From Pseudoxanthomonas sp. (GTDB lineage Bacteria > Pseudomonadota > Gammaproteobacteria > Xanthomonadales > Xanthomonadaceae): DNA of 64,000 nt. Position 1 is the first letter of the stretch. Each line of letters begins with the position of its first letter. The notes beneath the pieces are model-generated. The model was not told the DNA's origin and did not search any database. It worked only from the letters and a program-made list of their open reading frames with translations. This document shows positions 48,388 through 56,811 of the stretch, piece by piece. Position numbers and translations under genes: made by a program. The stretch is taken from assembly GCF_035999195.1 (NCBI RefSeq), contig NZ_DASYGY010000009.1, forward strand, positions 434,001 to 498,000. Direction: 5' to 3'.

Positions 48388-50142
48388 ATGCTGCGTCCGC
48401 TCTGCGCCTCCCTCCTGCTGGCCCTGGCATCGGCGGCGAACGCCCAGTCCGCATTGATCACCGTCGCCGAGCGATCCGGCTTCAACGAGACCGGTCGCTA
48501 CGGGGAAGTCACCGCGCTGTGCGATGCCTTCGCGCGCCAGTATCCGAAGGCGGTCCGCTGCACCACGTTCGGCACCACACCGGAAGGACGTCCGATGAAG
48601 GCGCTCATCGCGTCCACCAGCGGCGCGCTCACGCCCGAGCAGGCGCAGCGACGCGGCCTGCCGGTGGTGCTGATCCAGGGCGGCATCCACGCCGGCGAAA
48701 TCGATGGCAAGGACGCAGGCTTCCTCGCCCTGCGCGAGGTGCTGGAAGGCAAGACGGCCACCGGCGCACTCGACAACCTGGTGTGGGTGTTCGTGCCGGT
48801 GTTCAACGTCGACGGCCACGAACGCTTCGGCGCCTGGAACCGCCCCAACCAGCGTGGCCCGAAGGAAATGGGCTGGCGCACCACCGCGCAGAACTACAAC
48901 CTCAACCGCGACTACCTGAAAGCCGACACGCCCGAGATGCAGGCGATGCTGCAGCTCGTGCAGCGCTGGGATCCGCTGGTGACCGTGGACCTGCACGCCA
49001 CCAACGGCGCGCAGTTCGAGCACGACATCTCGATCCAGGTCGAGCCCGTGCATGCCGGCGATGCCGACTTGCGCAAGGCCGGCCTGGCATTGCGCACCGG
49101 CGTGATCGACGACCTGGCGAAGCAGGGTTCGCTGCCCCTGCCCTACTATCCGTCGTTCGTCGTGAGCGACGACCCGACCTCGGGGTTCGAGGACAGCGTG
49201 CCGCCGCCGCGCTTCTCGCACGGCTACTTCCTGCTGCGCAACCGCATCGCCATGCTGGTGGAAACGCATTCGTGGAAGGAATATCCGGTGCGCGTGCGCA
49301 TCACCCGCAATACGGTGGTATCCGTACTGGAACGCGTCGCACGCGACGGCGCGGGCTGGCTGGCGGCGGCGAAGCAGGCCGATGTCGCCGCAGCCGCGCT
49401 GGGCCGTCAGCAGGAGCCACTGACGTATGTCGCGGCGCCGACCGCGCGCACGGTGGATTTCCGCGGCTACGCCTACACGCGAACGACATCGGATGTCTCC
49501 GGCGCCCTGATGACGCGCTACGACGAGAAGACGCCGCAGATCTGGAAGGTGCCACTGAAGGACGACATCCGCCCTGGTGTGGTCGTCGAGGCGCCCGGTG
49601 CCGGCTATCTGGTGCCCGCCGCCGACGCCTCATGGGTGGCGGCTGTACTGAGGACGCATGGCGTGGACTACCGCCTGCTCGGCAAACCGTGGCAGGACGA
49701 AGCGGACGCCTTCCGCGCCAGCAAGCGCAGCTTCGGCAGCGGATCGGTGGAGAGCCACCAGCGCCTGACCGTGGAAGGGGACTGGCGGCGCGAGACACGC
49801 GGCGTGCCAACCGGGTCGCTGTTCGTGCCGATCGCGCAGGCGAAATCGCGCCTGGTGATGGCATTGCTGGAACCGCTGGCACCGGATTCGCTGCTGGCGT
49901 GGGGGCGGTTCAACAACGCCTTCGAACGCAAGGAGTACATGGAGGACTATGTCGCCGAGAGCGTGGCGCGCGAGATGCTGCGCGATCCGGCGGTGAAGGC
50001 GGAGTTCGAGCAGAAGCTGCGCGAGGACAAGGCGTTCGCGGCGGATCCGAATGCGCGGCTCGAGTTCTTCTACCGCCGCCATCCTTCGTGGGATGAGCGT
50101 TATCAGCTGTATCCCGTGCTGCGCGTGGATACGGCGCCCTGA
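48388..50142 (+). CDS. Exported M14-family zinc carboxypeptidase
   Basis: The ATG at 48388 starts a 584-residue protein with a signal peptide (about residues 1-20, LLALASAANAQ). The M14 metal site is H101 and E104 in QGGIHAGEIDGKD plus a later His in VTVDLHATNGAQF; the NYNLNRDY arginine-binding region lies between. LLRNRIAMLVETHSWKEYPVR provides the catalytic glutamate. The 200-residue C-terminal part lacks a recognised domain (VVVEAPGAGYLVPAADASW, FVPIAQAKSRLVMALLEP). It is likely a periplasmic or secreted peptidase with unknown specificity. Confidence 0.9.
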   Translation: MLRPLCASLLLALASAANAQSALITVAERSGFNETGRYGEVTALCDAFARQYPKAVRCTTFGTTPEGRPMKALIASTSGALTPEQAQRRGLPVVLIQGGIHAGEIDGKDAGFLALREVLEGKTATGALDNLVWVFVPVFNVDGHERFGAWNRPNQRGPKEMGWRTTAQNYNLNRDYLKADTPEMQAMLQLVQRWDPLVTVDLHATNGAQFEHDISIQVEPVHAGDADLRKAGLALRTGVIDDLAKQGSLPLPYYPSFVVSDDPTSGFEDSVPPPRFSHGYFLLRNRIAMLVETHSWKEYPVRVRITRNTVVSVLERVARDGAGWLAAAKQADVAAAALGRQQEPLTYVAAPTARTVDFRGYAYTRTTSDVSGALMTRYDEKTPQIWKVPLKDDIRPGVVVEAPGAGYLVPAADASWVAAVLRTHGVDYRLLGKPWQDEADAFRASKRSFGSGSVESHQRLTVEGDWRRETRGVPTGSLFVPIAQAKSRLVMALLEPLAPDSLLAWGRFNNAFERKEYMEDYVAESVAREMLRDPAVKAEFEQKLREDKAFAADPNARLEFFYRRHPSWDERYQLYPVLRVDTAP

Positions 50143-50151
50143 TCATCCCCC

Positions 50152-50294
50152 GTAGGAGCGACGTGAGTCGCGACCGCAAGCCTAACCTCCACGCGTAAAG
50201 CCGATGGTTCTCCTTCCGGGCGCGCTGCGGCGCGTTCTTGCCACTGCACGGTGTACTGCTATCGGGGCGCGGTCGCGACTCACGTCGCTCCTAC
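50152..50294. repeat. Family C inverted-repeat element
   Basis: A perfect 26-bp inverted repeat: GTAGGAGCGACGTGAGTCGC... at 50152-50177 is the exact inverse of ...GCGACTCACGTCGCTCCTAC ending at 50294. About 90 bases lie between. Copies of the same element are at 55489-55653 and 61822-61921. It lies 9 bases after the M14 stop and has no ORF. Confidence 0.9.
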
Positions 50295-50312
50295 AGAAGC
50301 GCAGAAGCGCGA

Positions 50313-51065
50313 TCAGCCCGGGCGCCGCACGCCGTAGCGCGGCGCGGCAGTTCCATACGTGGTGTCGGTGAGCGGCGCGCCGATCGCGGCCAGCGCGGCG
50401 CGTTGCTCCGGCAGCGGTGTACGCAGGGTTCCATCCTCATAGCGCGCCAGCGTCTGGAATGCAGGCAAGGCCCATGCGCGTTCGAGCAGGCCCGCCATGC
50501 GCGGCCAGCGCGCCGCATCCACCTGGTAGCGCACGAACACGGCATTGCGGAAGAACGCTGCGATGCTGATGTCGGCGATGGACAGCTCGCCGAAGATCCA
50601 TCCCTGTTCCGGCAGCTGCGCCTCCAGGTAGTCCAGCGCGGCCGGCAGTTCCTCCTCGCGCGCCCTGCGCACCACGTCTTCGTCGGTTGGCTCGTTGAAC
50701 AGGAACCGGCGCACCCCCTTCTGGAAGAACATGCGCCAGACGATGACGTCGCCCAGCTGCGAATCGCTGTATTCCTCCAGCCAGCGCGCCTGCGCACGCC
50801 GCACCGGATCGGTCGGATACAGCGGGATATCGGGGAAGCGGTCCTGCAGGTATTCGCAGATGACGGTGGAATCGTTGAGCACCAGATCGCCGTCGAGCAG
50901 CACCGGGATGCGCCGGAGCGGACTGAGCCGGCCGAACGCCTCGTTGCCCACGAACGGGGCGATCGGATCGATCCGGTACGGGATGCCTTTCAGTTCCAGG
51001 CACACCAGCACCTTGCGCACGTAAGGCGACAGGTAGTTGCCGATGATCGTCAGCGGTTCGGTCAT
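50313..51065 (-). CDS. Glutathione S-transferase family protein
   Basis: 250 residues. The thioredoxin-like N-terminal domain has the site SPYVRKVLVCLELKGIPYR with a serine at the GST start, and the glutathione-binding RRIPVLLDGDLVLNDSTVICEYLQ. The C-terminal helical domain contains the N-capping region FGELSIADISIAAFF. Detoxification of electrophiles with glutathione is inferred. It is the second gene in a short minus-strand pair with the ZIP gene; their spacing is 51 bases. Confidence 0.9.
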   Translation of the reverse strand: MTEPLTIIGNYLSPYVRKVLVCLELKGIPYRIDPIAPFVGNEAFGRLSPLRRIPVLLDGDLVLNDSTVICEYLQDRFPDIPLYPTDPVRRAQARWLEEYSDSQLGDVIVWRMFFQKGVRRFLFNEPTDEDVVRRAREEELPAALDYLEAQLPEQGWIFGELSIADISIAAFFRNAVFVRYQVDAARWPRMAGLLERAWALPAFQTLARYEDGTLRTPLPEQRAALAAIGAPLTDTTYGTAAPRYGVRRPG

Positions 51066-51116
51066 GTGCGGGCTCCAGGGCGACCCGGTGCAGCGTGCGC
51101 ATGCCGCGCGCGGGGG

Positions 51117-51998
51117 TCAACCCAGCGCGGTATCCAGCGCCATCATCAGGCAGAAGCCGACTGCCAGGCCCAGTGATGCCGTGGCCCCGTTGCCATGCCG
51201 GTTGGACTCGGGAATCACGCTGTGACTGACGGCGATCAGCATGGCACCGGCGGCGAACGCCAGACCCCAGGGCAACAGCAGCGACGACACGGCCACCGCC
51301 CACGCACTGAGCAGCGCCGCGACCGGTTCGGCCACGCCCGACAGCGCGCCGATGAAAACCGCCTTGCTGCGCGCCATGCCCGCGCTGGCCAGGATCAGGG
51401 CGACGACCAGGCCTTCCGGAATGTCCTGCAGCGAGATGCCCATCGCCAGGCCTTCCGCCCCGCGCAGCCCGCCGCCGGCCGCCACCCCCACGGCCATGCC
51501 TTCGGGCACGTTGTGCAGCACGATGGCGAGCACGAACAGCACCACGCGCGACGGTACCAGGTCGCGGTTGGCGTCGCGCGGATCGTCCACCACACCCCGG
51601 TCCAGCGCCAGCAGGGCGAACGCACCCAGCAACACCCCTGCACTGACCAGGCCGGCGGCGCCCCACGCCGAATATCCCGCGCGGCCTGCGGCGTCCAGCC
51701 CGGGCAACACCAGCGAGAATGCCGTCGCCGCCAGCATCACGCCGGCACCGAAGCCCAGCAGGCCGTCCGCCAGCCGTTGATGCAGATGCTTCACTACCCA
51801 CACCGGCATCGCGCCGAGGGCGGTCGCCAGGGCGCACAGGGCTCCCCCGCGCATCGCGCGCCGAAGGCCATCGGCATCGTCCACCGGAACGGTCGCCACC
51901 AGCCACAACGCCACACCGAAGATCGCCAGCGTGGCCACGGCATACGGCCACGCCGACAGCGTGCGCGTCTGGGCGAACGGGTGCAGCACACGGTTCAT
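51117..51998 (-). CDS. ZIP-family divalent metal transporter
   Basis: The ATG at 51998 (GGAG nine bases upstream) gives 293 residues and eight predicted helices. The ZIP metal-binding helices are VLFVLAIVLHNVPEGMAVGV and MGISLQDIPEGLVVALIL, the HNxPEG and second xxPEG motifs; MLIAVSHSVIPES is the last helix. It probably imports zinc or other divalent cations. The variable loop between helices 3 and 4 (RGVVDDPRDANRD) has few histidines. An inverted repeat at 52061-52098 lies in its leader region. Confidence 0.9.
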   Translation of the reverse strand: MNRVLHPFAQTRTLSAWPYAVATLAIFGVALWLVATVPVDDADGLRRAMRGGALCALATALGAMPVWVVKHLHQRLADGLLGFGAGVMLAATAFSLVLPGLDAAGRAGYSAWGAAGLVSAGVLLGAFALLALDRGVVDDPRDANRDLVPSRVVLFVLAIVLHNVPEGMAVGVAAGGGLRGAEGLAMGISLQDIPEGLVVALILASAGMARSKAVFIGALSGVAEPVAALLSAWAVAVSSLLLPWGLAFAAGAMLIAVSHSVIPESNRHGNGATASLGLAVGFCLMMALDTALG

Positions 51999-52060
51999 GC
52001 CGTCGTACTCCTCGCACCTGGCGATGGCGTCGGTCCCGATACTAGTCGGCCACGTGCGCC

Positions 52061-52098
52061 GGCGCCCATCGCAAAACTGAATCGTCGCGATGGGCGCC
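52061..52098. promoter_or_regulatory. 12-bp perfect inverted repeat upstream of the ZIP gene
   Basis: GGCGCCCATCGC (52061-52072) and GCGATGGGCGCC (52087-52098) flank a 14-base loop, 63 bases before the ZIP start on the minus strand. There is no T-tract. It may be an operator (Zur-like or other) or a leader structure. The rest of the 258-bp gap shows nothing gene-like. Confidence 0.45.
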
Positions 52099-52256
52099 GT
52101 CCATCGCGTGCTGCGTGCCTGCTGCCGACGTGGCGATCCTGCTACCGGACTCCTGCCTTCGCATCCGAGCCCGACGCGCGACGCTCCGCGCGTTGACGAA
52201 CCATTACGTCCGCCACCGCTAAGCTGGCGGCCCGCCACCGCCACCAGGAGCGCGCG

Positions 52257-53039
52257 ATGTTCCGTCCCCTGCTGACCACCGCCTGCCTGCTCGCACTGGC
52301 GGGCTGCCAGTCCCCGGCCACCGCGCCGACGCCGGATCCGCCCTCCACTGCGGAATCGCGCGTCCCGGCCGCGATCCAGGGCCGTGCGCTTTACATGGAA
52401 CGGATCGCGCCGCCGCCCGGCGCGGTCCTGAGCGTGCAGCTGGTGGACCACCAGTTGGCCGACACGCCGGCAGCCGTCGTGGCCCGCGCCGACTTCGCCG
52501 GGCTCAACGGTCCTCCCTTCGTCTTCACCCTGCCCTACGACCCGGCCAAGCTGCGACCGAACGGACAGTACGGCCTGCATGCCGGCCTGCGCGACGCGCA
52601 GGGCACACTCTGGTTCGTCACCGACACCCGGGTGCCGGCGACACCCGGCTCGACGGCGCCGGTCGAGTTCCGCATGGTGCGCGCCGGCGCGGATCCGGCG
52701 GCGCCTGTGACGGGCACGCCCTGGGAGCAGGCCAAGGCCCGCGGCAGCGTGTTCCGCGGCATCGGCACCGAGCCGGGCTGGTCGGTGGAGGTCGGCGGCG
52801 GCGCGACGCCACGTCTGTGGGGCGATCTGGACTACGGCGAGCGCCGCATCGAGGTGGCCCGCGCCACCCGGACGGCGGACGGCTACGTCGGCAGCACCGC
52901 CGATGGCCAGGCGGTATCGCTGACCACGGCGCGCGAAGCCTGCAGCGACGGCATGAGCGACACCACGTATCCGGCGTCGGCCATCCTGACGGTGGCCGGC
53001 ACGGCCTACCGCGGTTGCGGCCGCTTCCTGGCGGAATGA
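52257..53039 (+). CDS. YbaY/YscW-like lipoprotein with a META/COG3650 C-terminal domain
   Basis: 260 residues. The signal ends in lipobox LALAGC (Cys at about residue 17). The first domain (IQGRALYMERIAPPPGAVLSVQLVDHQLAD, PFVFTLPYDPAKLRPNGQYGLHAGL, RVPATPGSTAPVEFRMV) is the YbaY/YscW lipoprotein fold. The second (FRGIGTEPGWSVEVGGG, RACSDGMSDTTYPASAILTVAG with its cysteine pair) is the COG3650 membrane-associated domain. Function unknown; envelope lipoprotein. Confidence 0.85.
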   Translation: MFRPLLTTACLLALAGCQSPATAPTPDPPSTAESRVPAAIQGRALYMERIAPPPGAVLSVQLVDHQLADTPAAVVARADFAGLNGPPFVFTLPYDPAKLRPNGQYGLHAGLRDAQGTLWFVTDTRVPATPGSTAPVEFRMVRAGADPAAPVTGTPWEQAKARGSVFRGIGTEPGWSVEVGGGATPRLWGDLDYGERRIEVARATRTADGYVGSTADGQAVSLTTAREACSDGMSDTTYPASAILTVAGTAYRGCGRFLAE

Positions 53040-53046
53040 GGCAGGC

Positions 53047-53625
53047 ATGACCCGACGTTCCCGCGCCCGCCGCCAGAGCCGCCAACGCCTGCCGCTGTTC
53101 GCCTTCATCGCGTTGCTCGTGCTCGCCGCCGGTGGCTGGTGGTGGTCGCAGCGCGACGAGTCTCCCACCGCACCGGTCGCCACCCGTGACCAGGGGCCCG
53201 ACCCCGGACACACCAGTGCGGTCCTGGCGTTGCCGCCGGTGGAGCAGACGCGACCCGGCGCGCTGGCCGGCGAGGTGCCCGACGTCGCGCCGACGACCCC
53301 GCGTGCGGCGCCGTCGCCCGCGCCCGCCACGGCCACACTGCCCGCCTTCCTGCCCGCCGAAGCGCGGGACACGCTGGCGCTGATCGCGCGCGGCGGACCG
53401 TTCCCGCACCGCCAGGACGGCAGCGTCTTCCAGAATCGCGAGGGACGGCTGCCGCGGCAATCGCGCGGTTACTACCGCGAGTACACCGTCGAGACACCGG
53501 GATTGGACCATCGCGGCGAGCGGCGCATCGTCACCGGCGGGCAGCCGCCGCGCGAGTACTACTACACCGACGACCACTACGAGAGCTTCCGCCGGTTCGA
53601 GCTGGACCGCGGAGCCACGCCATGA
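53047..53625 (+). CDS. Barnase-like ribonuclease with N-terminal membrane anchor
   Basis: 192 residues: a basic N-terminus, one hydrophobic segment at about 17-33, a Pro/Ala/Thr-rich linker, then a barnase/RNase N1 domain from about 100. The catalytic residues of barnase are aligned by sequence: Glu in YREYTV (E145, barnase E73), Arg in GERRIV (R159, barnase R87) and His in TDDHYESF (H177, barnase H102). It should cleave RNA after guanosine. It precedes and overlaps a barstar gene by 4 bases. The membrane anchor and linker are atypical. Confidence 0.9.
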   Translation: MTRRSRARRQSRQRLPLFAFIALLVLAAGGWWWSQRDESPTAPVATRDQGPDPGHTSAVLALPPVEQTRPGALAGEVPDVAPTTPRAAPSPAPATATLPAFLPAEARDTLALIARGGPFPHRQDGSVFQNREGRLPRQSRGYYREYTVETPGLDHRGERRIVTGGQPPREYYYTDDHYESFRRFELDRGATP

Positions 53626-54056
53626 GCGAATCCGGTTTCGATCCCGGCCTGGCCGATCCCGCCCGCGCAGGCGTCTTCTTCGTCACCGAGGACGATCTGG
53701 ACCCGTTGGCCGCCGTCGGTCGCGATGCCGGCCTGCTGGCGCGTCGCATCGACCTGTCCGGCTGCGACAGCAAGTCCGCCCTGCTGCTTCGCATCGCCAC
53801 GGTGCTCGACTTCCCGCAGACCTCGGGCCGCAACTGGGATGCGCTGTCGGACAGCCTGCGCGACCTGTCGTGGCTGGACGCGCCGGGCTACGTGCTGTTG
53901 TTCGAGCAGGCGCACGACCTGCGCGACCGCGCCGAGGCGGACTTCGATACGCTGCTGGACATCCTGGACGAGGTCTCGCAGTTCTGGACCGCGAACGAGG
54001 TTCCGTTCTGGTCGTTCATCGCCCTGCCGGAAGCAGACTTTCCCGACCTGCAGTAG
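53622..54056 (+). CDS. Barstar-family ribonuclease inhibitor
   Basis: 144 residues of barstar type: SKSALLLRIATVLDFPQTSGRNWDALSDSLRDLSWLDAPGYVLLFEQ has the barstar helix (GRNWDAL) that blocks the RNase active site. No signal peptide, so it is cytoplasmic. The ATG overlaps the stop of the RNase gene (ATGA), as expected for an inhibitor made together with its partner. N-terminal 35 residues are an extra segment. Confidence 0.92.
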   Translation: MSESGFDPGLADPARAGVFFVTEDDLDPLAAVGRDAGLLARRIDLSGCDSKSALLLRIATVLDFPQTSGRNWDALSDSLRDLSWLDAPGYVLLFEQAHDLRDRAEADFDTLLDILDEVSQFWTANEVPFWSFIALPEADFPDLQ

Positions 54057-54097
54057 CGCGTCCCGGCGGTGGCCGCGCCGATCTGCGAAAATGCCGC

Positions 54098-55474
54098 ATG
54101 ATCGATTTCACCTCGCTTCCGCTGGCGCCCGGCCTGCAGCAGGGCGTCCAGGCGCTCGGCTACACCCGTCCCACTCCCATCCAGGCCCGCAGCCTGCCCG
54201 CCATCCTCGACGGCCGCGACGTGATTGCGCAGGCGCCGACCGGCAGCGGCAAGACGGCGGCCTTCGGACTCGGCCTGCTGCACCGGCTGGAGGTCGCCAG
54301 CGTGCGCACCCAGGCCCTGGTGCTGTGCCCCACCCGTGAACTGGCGGACCAGGTGGCGCAGCAACTGCGCAAGCTGGCGCTCGGCCTTCCCAACCTGAAG
54401 GTCTTGACCCTCTGCGGCGGCATGCCGCTGGAGCCGCAGCTGCGCTCGCTGGAAGCGCACGACCCGCATGTCGTGGTCGGCACGCCCGGCCGCATCCAGG
54501 AACTGCTGCGCAAGAAGGCGCTGCACCTGGGCGGCGTGCGCACGCTGGTGCTGGACGAAGCGGACCGCATGCTCGACATGGGCTTCGAGGAACCGATCCG
54601 CGAGATCACCGGCAAGACGCCGAGGGATCGCCAGAGCCTGCTGTTTTCCGCCACCTTCACCGAGGCCATCCGCGAGATCGCCCGCAGCACCCTGCGCGAT
54701 CCGCTGGAGGTCACGGTGGATGCGCCGCAGGAACAGGCGACGATCGAACAGCGCTTCGTGCGGGTGGAGCCGGACCGCAAGCAGATCGCCCTGGCCGGCC
54801 TGCTGGCGCAGCACGGCGTGGAGTCGTGCGTGGTGTTCTGCAACATGCGCAAGGACGTGGACGAAGTGGCCGGCTCGCTGCAGCACTTCGGCTTCTCCGC
54901 CCTGGCCCTGCATGGCGACATGGAACAGCGCGACCGTGACGAAGTGCTGGTGCGCTTCGCCAATCGCAGCTGCAACGTACTGGTCGCCAGCGACGTGGCC
55001 GCGCGCGGACTGGACATCGAAGACCTGGCACTGGTCGTCAACTACGACATGCCCAGCGACGCCGACACCTACGTGCACCGTATCGGCCGTACCGGCCGCG
55101 CCGGTCGCGACGGACTGGCGATCAGCCTGTGCACGCCGCGCGAACTGCCGCGCGCCACCATGATCGAAGAACGCCTGGGCGCGCCCCTGCTGTGGGACCG
55201 CCACGTGCCGACCGCCCCCAAGGCGCATGCCGCGCCGCCCGCCGCGATGACCACCCTGCGCATCGACGCCGGCAAGACCGACAAGCTGCGCCCGGGCGAC
55301 GTGCTGGGCGCGCTGACCGGCGACGCCGGCCTGCCGGCGTCGGCGATCGGCAGGATCAACGTCTTCCCGACGCGTACCTACGTGGCGGTCGCGCGCGACA
55401 AGGCCGCCGCCGCGCTGTCCCGGCTCAACGCCGGCAAGATCAAGGGCCGCAGCTTCCGGGTGCGGAAACTCTGA
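54098..55474 (+). CDS. dbpA: DEAD-box RNA helicase DbpA
   Basis: 458 residues from the ATG at 54098. The Q motif and Walker A are YTRPTPIQARSLPAI and APTGSGKTAAF, the DEAD box is in VLDEADRMLDMGF, SAT in FSATFTEA, motif VI in HRIGRTGRAGRDG. The C-terminal DbpA RNA-binding domain (about 385-458: RIDAGKTDKLRPGDVLGALTGDAGL, RINVFPTRTYVAVARDKAAAAL) is specific for this helicase, which acts on 23S rRNA hairpin 92 in ribosome assembly. It lies 41 bases after the barstar gene. Confidence 0.95.
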   Translation: MIDFTSLPLAPGLQQGVQALGYTRPTPIQARSLPAILDGRDVIAQAPTGSGKTAAFGLGLLHRLEVASVRTQALVLCPTRELADQVAQQLRKLALGLPNLKVLTLCGGMPLEPQLRSLEAHDPHVVVGTPGRIQELLRKKALHLGGVRTLVLDEADRMLDMGFEEPIREITGKTPRDRQSLLFSATFTEAIREIARSTLRDPLEVTVDAPQEQATIEQRFVRVEPDRKQIALAGLLAQHGVESCVVFCNMRKDVDEVAGSLQHFGFSALALHGDMEQRDRDEVLVRFANRSCNVLVASDVAARGLDIEDLALVVNYDMPSDADTYVHRIGRTGRAGRDGLAISLCTPRELPRATMIEERLGAPLLWDRHVPTAPKAHAAPPAAMTTLRIDAGKTDKLRPGDVLGALTGDAGLPASAIGRINVFPTRTYVAVARDKAAAALSRLNAGKIKGRSFRVRKL

Positions 55475-55488
55475 GGCACGCCCACGCT

Positions 55489-55653
55489 GTAGGAGCGACG
55501 TGAGTCGCGACCGCACGGCGTGAGTGGCCGCCCCCAACCCTGCCGTACCGCGAATTATGCGCGGACCAGCCACGGCTGCCATCGGCCACCGTCTGGAATG
55601 ATTGGGTTGCAATGGCTTTCCCGGTCGGCGGTCGCGACTCACGTCGCTCCTAC
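55489..55653. repeat. Family C inverted-repeat element
   Basis: Arms GTAGGAGCGACGTGAGTCGC... (55489-55514) and its perfect inverse (55628-55653) are the same as at 50152 and enclose about 113 bases. Fills most of the gap between dbpA and the csp terminator. Confidence 0.9.
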
Positions 55654-55675
55654 AACAGCGTTGACCCCACAAACA

Positions 55676-55705
55676 AAAACGCCGGCGCTTGCGCACCGGC
55701 GTTTT
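55676..55705. terminator. Terminator of the cold-shock gene
   Basis: A 10-bp stem AAAACGCCGG / CCGGCGTTTT (55676-55685 and 55696-55705) with a 10-base loop. On the minus strand, the run GTTTTTGTTT after the stem serves as the U-tract for csp. It can also stop transcription from the other side. Confidence 0.85.
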
Positions 55706-55731
55706 CTTGAACCGTCGGGTTCAGCGCTGGA

Positions 55732-55941
55732 TTACAGCGGCTGCACCTGGTCGGCCTGCATGCCCTTCTGGCCCTGCACGGCGACGAAGGAGACCGACTG
55801 GCCTTCCTTCAGCGACTTGAAGCCATTGCCCTGGATCGAGCGGAAGTGCACGAACAGGTCGGGGCCGCTCTGCGGGGTGATGAAGCCGAAGCCCTTGGCG
55901 TCGTTGAACCACTTGACGGTACCGGTCTGACGATCAGACAT
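55732..55941 (-). CDS. Cold-shock protein (CspA family)
   Basis: The ATG at 55941 (AGGAG nine bases upstream) gives a 69-residue OB-fold nucleic acid chaperone: GTVKWFNDAKGFGFITPQ (RNP1 KGFGFI) and LFVHFRSIQGNGFKSL (RNP2 LFVHF), ending GMQADQVQPL. Typical length. The 308-bp gap up to yaeQ is likely to contain its long 5-prime leader, common in cold-shock genes; I could not define the promoter or structure. Confidence 0.95.
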   Translation of the reverse strand: MSDRQTGTVKWFNDAKGFGFITPQSGPDLFVHFRSIQGNGFKSLKEGQSVSFVAVQGQKGMQADQVQPL

Positions 55942-56249
55942 CTTTACTAACTCCTGAAACATGGATGAAAGGACCACAACCCCGGCATATGACCGGGACG
56001 GGACTGGGTTTGCAGGCGTTGGTAAAGCGGGAAGATGTAGCAGATGTATCTACCGCATCAGGCTCACGATTCACGGTGACCCTGGCAAGCACAGTGGCGG
56101 CACTCTACCGGGGTTTTCAGGTAAAAGCGAATCCTCGTTGCCGTCAAGCTGAACAGGGAGGTCCGGCCGCCCTGTCGGGCGCTGTCGCACGGGCATGGGA
56201 CACCAGCGTCCCGGGCGTATGATGGCGCCCCTTCCGCCGAACCCCTGCC

Positions 56250-56807
56250 ATGGCCCTCAAGTCCACCGTCGTCAAAGCCGAACTGCAGATCAGCGACATG
56301 GACCGGCACTACTACGGCGCCCATGGCCTGACCCTGGCCCAGCACCCCTCGGAAACCGACGAGCGGCTGATGGTCCGCCTGATCGCCTTCGCCCTGCATG
56401 CCGACGAGCGCCTGGAATTCGGCAAGGGTCTGAGCAACGAGGAAGAGCCCGACCTGTGGCGCAAGGACTACACCGGCCTGATCGAGCAGTGGATCGACCT
56501 GGGCCAGCCCGACGAATCCCGCATCCGCAAGGCCTGCGGTCGGTCCGGCGAGGTCATCGTGGTCAACTATGGCGGCCGCGCGGCCGACCTGTGGTGGGAC
56601 CGGAATGCCGCGCTGCTCGCCCGCCACCGCAACCTGACCGTGCTCGACATCGCCCCGGCTTCGGTGGAGGCGCTCACCGCCCTGATGGTGCGCAGCATGC
56701 GCTTCAGCGTGATGATCCAGGATGGCGAAATGCAGTGGATGACCGACGACCAGGCGATCGCCATCACCCCGTCGGTCCGCCAGGCGGGTCTCGCCCGCGC
56801 CGCCTGA
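56250..56807 (+). CDS. yaeQ: YaeQ-family protein
   Basis: 185 residues matching YaeQ: MALKSTVVKAELQISDMDRHYYGAHGL, ETDERLMVRLIAFALHADERLEFGKGLSNEEEPDLW, and IVVNYGGRAADLWWDRNAALLAR. YaeQ has a PD-(D/E)XK nuclease-like fold; its role is unknown (it can suppress rfaH defects). The next gene begins 4 bases after its stop. Confidence 0.92.
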   Translation: MALKSTVVKAELQISDMDRHYYGAHGLTLAQHPSETDERLMVRLIAFALHADERLEFGKGLSNEEEPDLWRKDYTGLIEQWIDLGQPDESRIRKACGRSGEVIVVNYGGRAADLWWDRNAALLARHRNLTVLDIAPASVEALTALMVRSMRFSVMIQDGEMQWMTDDQAIAITPSVRQAGLARAA

Positions 56808-56811
56808 CCGC

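Noticed and set aside
45967..49269. An 1100-codon open frame on the minus strand covering the rhomboid, POT and M14 genes
   Set aside because: It runs across three real genes in the wrong frame; composition is that of a shadow.
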